Positions 5,149-6,083 of a DNA stretch of 6,083 nucleotides are shown in pieces (position 1 is the first letter of the stretch; the number at the start of each line of letters is the position of its first letter). Where the stretch lies: the NCBI GenBank assembly GCA_964544115.1, contig CAZJBP010000205.1, forward strand, positions 1 through 6,083, given 5' to 3'. The position numbers were made by a program, and so were the translations under genes. Origin of the DNA: CAZJBP01 sp964544115 (GTDB lineage Bacteria > Verrucomicrobiota > Kiritimatiellia > UBA8416 > JADHWI01). The notes under the pieces are model-generated. The model saw only the letters and a list, made by a program, of their open reading frames with translations, searched no databases and was not told where the DNA came from.

Positions 5149-5955
5149 TCACTTCGGGAACAGGAACGTCAACTGTGCGCGCCCGCCCCAGCCTTCCGGC
5201 CCGTTGTCCGGCGAATCGGCCCAGTAGCGCGCGCCCACGGTGAATTGCATGATCTGCGACCCGACCTTGAACATCTGCCCCACGGTGGCGTTCACCGGCA
5301 CGGCCCACTGTTCACCCTCCCAGTCGTAGGTCGTTTCAGAACTGAGCCCGAGCGTGGTCTTGGTCTTCGTGAGGTAGCTGCCGAACGGCTGACAGAAGGT
5401 CATGCTGACGTCCGCCCGGTCATCATCGCCGGCCACGGACCAAATATGGTTGGCGAGCGCGCCAAACGTCCAGGGACCCGTCTGCTTGAGTGCGACCGCC
5501 GTCGGCCCCACCCCCCACTTCTCGCCGCCCAGCAGTTCGTCCGTCGCCGTCGGCAGCAGTTCGACCGGCCCCGCGCCCCAGATCCATCCGTTGGCCGTGG
5601 GGCTTTTCGGCGAGAAGAACTGGCTGGCCACGGTGTCGCTCAGACCCGATTTATCCACGCCCTTTACCGGGGCGTCGTGCTGATCGGCCAGCGGTATGAT
5701 CATGCGTGCGATGAGATTCCAGTCGTCGTTCAGCGATATGGGAATGACGGGCTGGATGTTCAGCCGGCTGACGGTTCCCTCGTCATCCGGCCCATAATTC
5801 TCGTCGTAGTTGTACTGCAGGGGAACGCTGATCAGGCTGGCGATCGGATTGGCCAGCTTCTTGGCCAGTTCCGCCGCCGCATCGGCCGGTGCCACCGGCT
5901 CCTGTGCATTCGCCGATATCGCTGCAACCGCCATCACCATAAGAATTCCTTTCAT
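5149..5955 (-). CDS. Outer-membrane barrel-type protein (neuromedin-U / MetA-phenol-degradation transporter-like family)
   Basis: A 268-residue secreted protein. Residues 1-17 are a signal peptide ending ANA before Gln18. The mature part resembles bacterial proteins usually labelled 'transporter' or, misleadingly, 'neuromedin U': LAKKLANPIASLISVPLQYNY (30-50), NIQPVIPISLNDDWNLIARM (66-85), GLSDTVASQFFSPKSPT (104-120), WIWGAGPVELLPTATDELLG (124-143), WGVGPTAVALKQTGPWTFGALANHIWS (147-173), and the end WADSPDNGPEGWGGRAQLTFLFPK (245-268). Alternating polar/hydrophobic strands with Gly and aromatic residues suggest an outer-membrane beta barrel; a transported substrate is unknown. The open frame extends upstream to 6078, but the added 41 residues are Arg/Lys-rich with no signal character. 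GAGGAA seven bases before 5955 and the signal peptide fix the start there. Length is normal for the family. The 63-base spacer to the channel-like gene allows co-transcription. Confidence 0.88.
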   Translation of the reverse strand: MKGILMVMAVAAISANAQEPVAPADAAAELAKKLANPIASLISVPLQYNYDENYGPDDEGTVSRLNIQPVIPISLNDDWNLIARMIIPLADQHDAPVKGVDKSGLSDTVASQFFSPKSPTANGWIWGAGPVELLPTATDELLGGEKWGVGPTAVALKQTGPWTFGALANHIWSVAGDDDRADVSMTFCQPFGSYLTKTKTTLGLSSETTYDWEGEQWAVPVNATVGQMFKVGSQIMQFTVGARYWADSPDNGPEGWGGRAQLTFLFPK

Positions 5956-5962
5956 TTCATTC

Positions 5963-5968
5963 TTCCTC
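5963..5968 (-). promoter_or_regulatory. Ribosome binding site of the barrel gene
   Basis: The minus strand reads GAGGAA seven bases before the ATG at 5955. It excludes the longer open frame starting at 6078. An out-of-frame ATG at 5960 opens only two codons. Confidence 0.65.
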
Positions 5969-6010
5969 TTTACTGAGACTGTCCCGTTCGTTCCCGGGTT
6001 ACTCCATATT

Positions 6011-6083
6011 TTACTTCTGCGAAGCCTTTTTTGGCGGCGGAGCGAACATGGCTTTGTCTTGCCCAATCTCCTCCGCAATCAGC
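6011..6083 (-). CDS. C-terminal end of an unidentified upstream gene (partial)
   Basis: From base 6082 downward the minus strand reads 23 codons, ending ...EEIGQDKAMFAPPPKKASQK, then TAA at 6013-6011. The composition (an acidic/hydrophobic helix-like stretch, a Pro-Pro-Pro turn, a Lys-rich end) looks like a real protein tail. The overlapping frame gives an Arg-rich shadow. The stop lies 55 bases before the barrel start, a normal spacing on the same strand. The family cannot be recognised from 23 residues, and the frame could be chance. Confidence 0.45.
   Translation of the reverse strand, partial: LIAEEIGQDKAMFAPPPKKASQK

Noticed and set aside
6008..6013. TAAAAT as a -10 box for the barrel gene
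   Set aside because: It overlaps the TAA of the partial upstream frame and has no -35-like hexamer at a suitable distance.
5956..6078. N-terminal extension of the barrel protein to 6078
   Set aside because: It would bury the signal peptide behind 41 Arg/Lys-rich residues and ignore the well-placed ribosome binding site at 5963-5968.

Overview
The window is GC-rich, and every supported gene lies on the minus strand, so the gene order in transcription is from high to low coordinates. Signal peptides and an outer-membrane barrel-like protein indicate a Gram-negative cell. The mix of neuromedin-U/MetA-type barrel, secreted-N-terminus MscS channel and a 23S-IVP-type four-helix protein with a degenerate repeat array would fit a PVC-type bacterium (Verrucomicrobiota, Kiritimatiellota or Planctomycetota). 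That placement is a guess, not something the sequence proves.

Layout, right to left: (1) 6011-6083, the apparent C-terminal end of an unidentified gene. (2) 5149-5955, a secreted outer-membrane-type barrel protein. (3) 4417-5085, a small membrane protein with a C-terminal two-helix pore-like module resembling ion channels. (4) 2474-4309, an MscS-family mechanosensitive channel with a periplasmic N-terminal domain. (5) 1824-2542, a roughly 0.7 kb repeat-bounded block holding a four-helix bundle (S23/IVP family) gene at 1869-2336. (6) 145-1872, a SulP (SLC26-like) anion transporter with a STAS domain, followed at once by a terminator-like hairpin. (7) 1-118 has no gene, but a degenerate hexamer repeat runs off the left edge.

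Three of the ordinary genes are membrane permeability proteins (barrel, channel-like protein, MscS) and a fourth is an anion transporter, so the neighbourhood looks like ion or osmotic homeostasis. Co-function is only inferred from shared strand and close spacing.

The part most worth a second look is the four-helix block. The gene is enclosed by two nested pairs of inverted sequences. The inner pair is heptamer arrays: six exact 21-nt units on the right and four heptamers on the left, sharing a perfect 17-bp inverted match. The outer pair is purine/pyrimidine-asymmetric G-rich tracts of about 45-52 bp. The block supplies the stop codon and last ~22 residues of MscS, the repeat-coded tail of the four-helix protein, and the start codon and first 16 residues of SulP. 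It therefore looks like a cassette inserted between two pre-existing genes, with no transposase of its own in the window.
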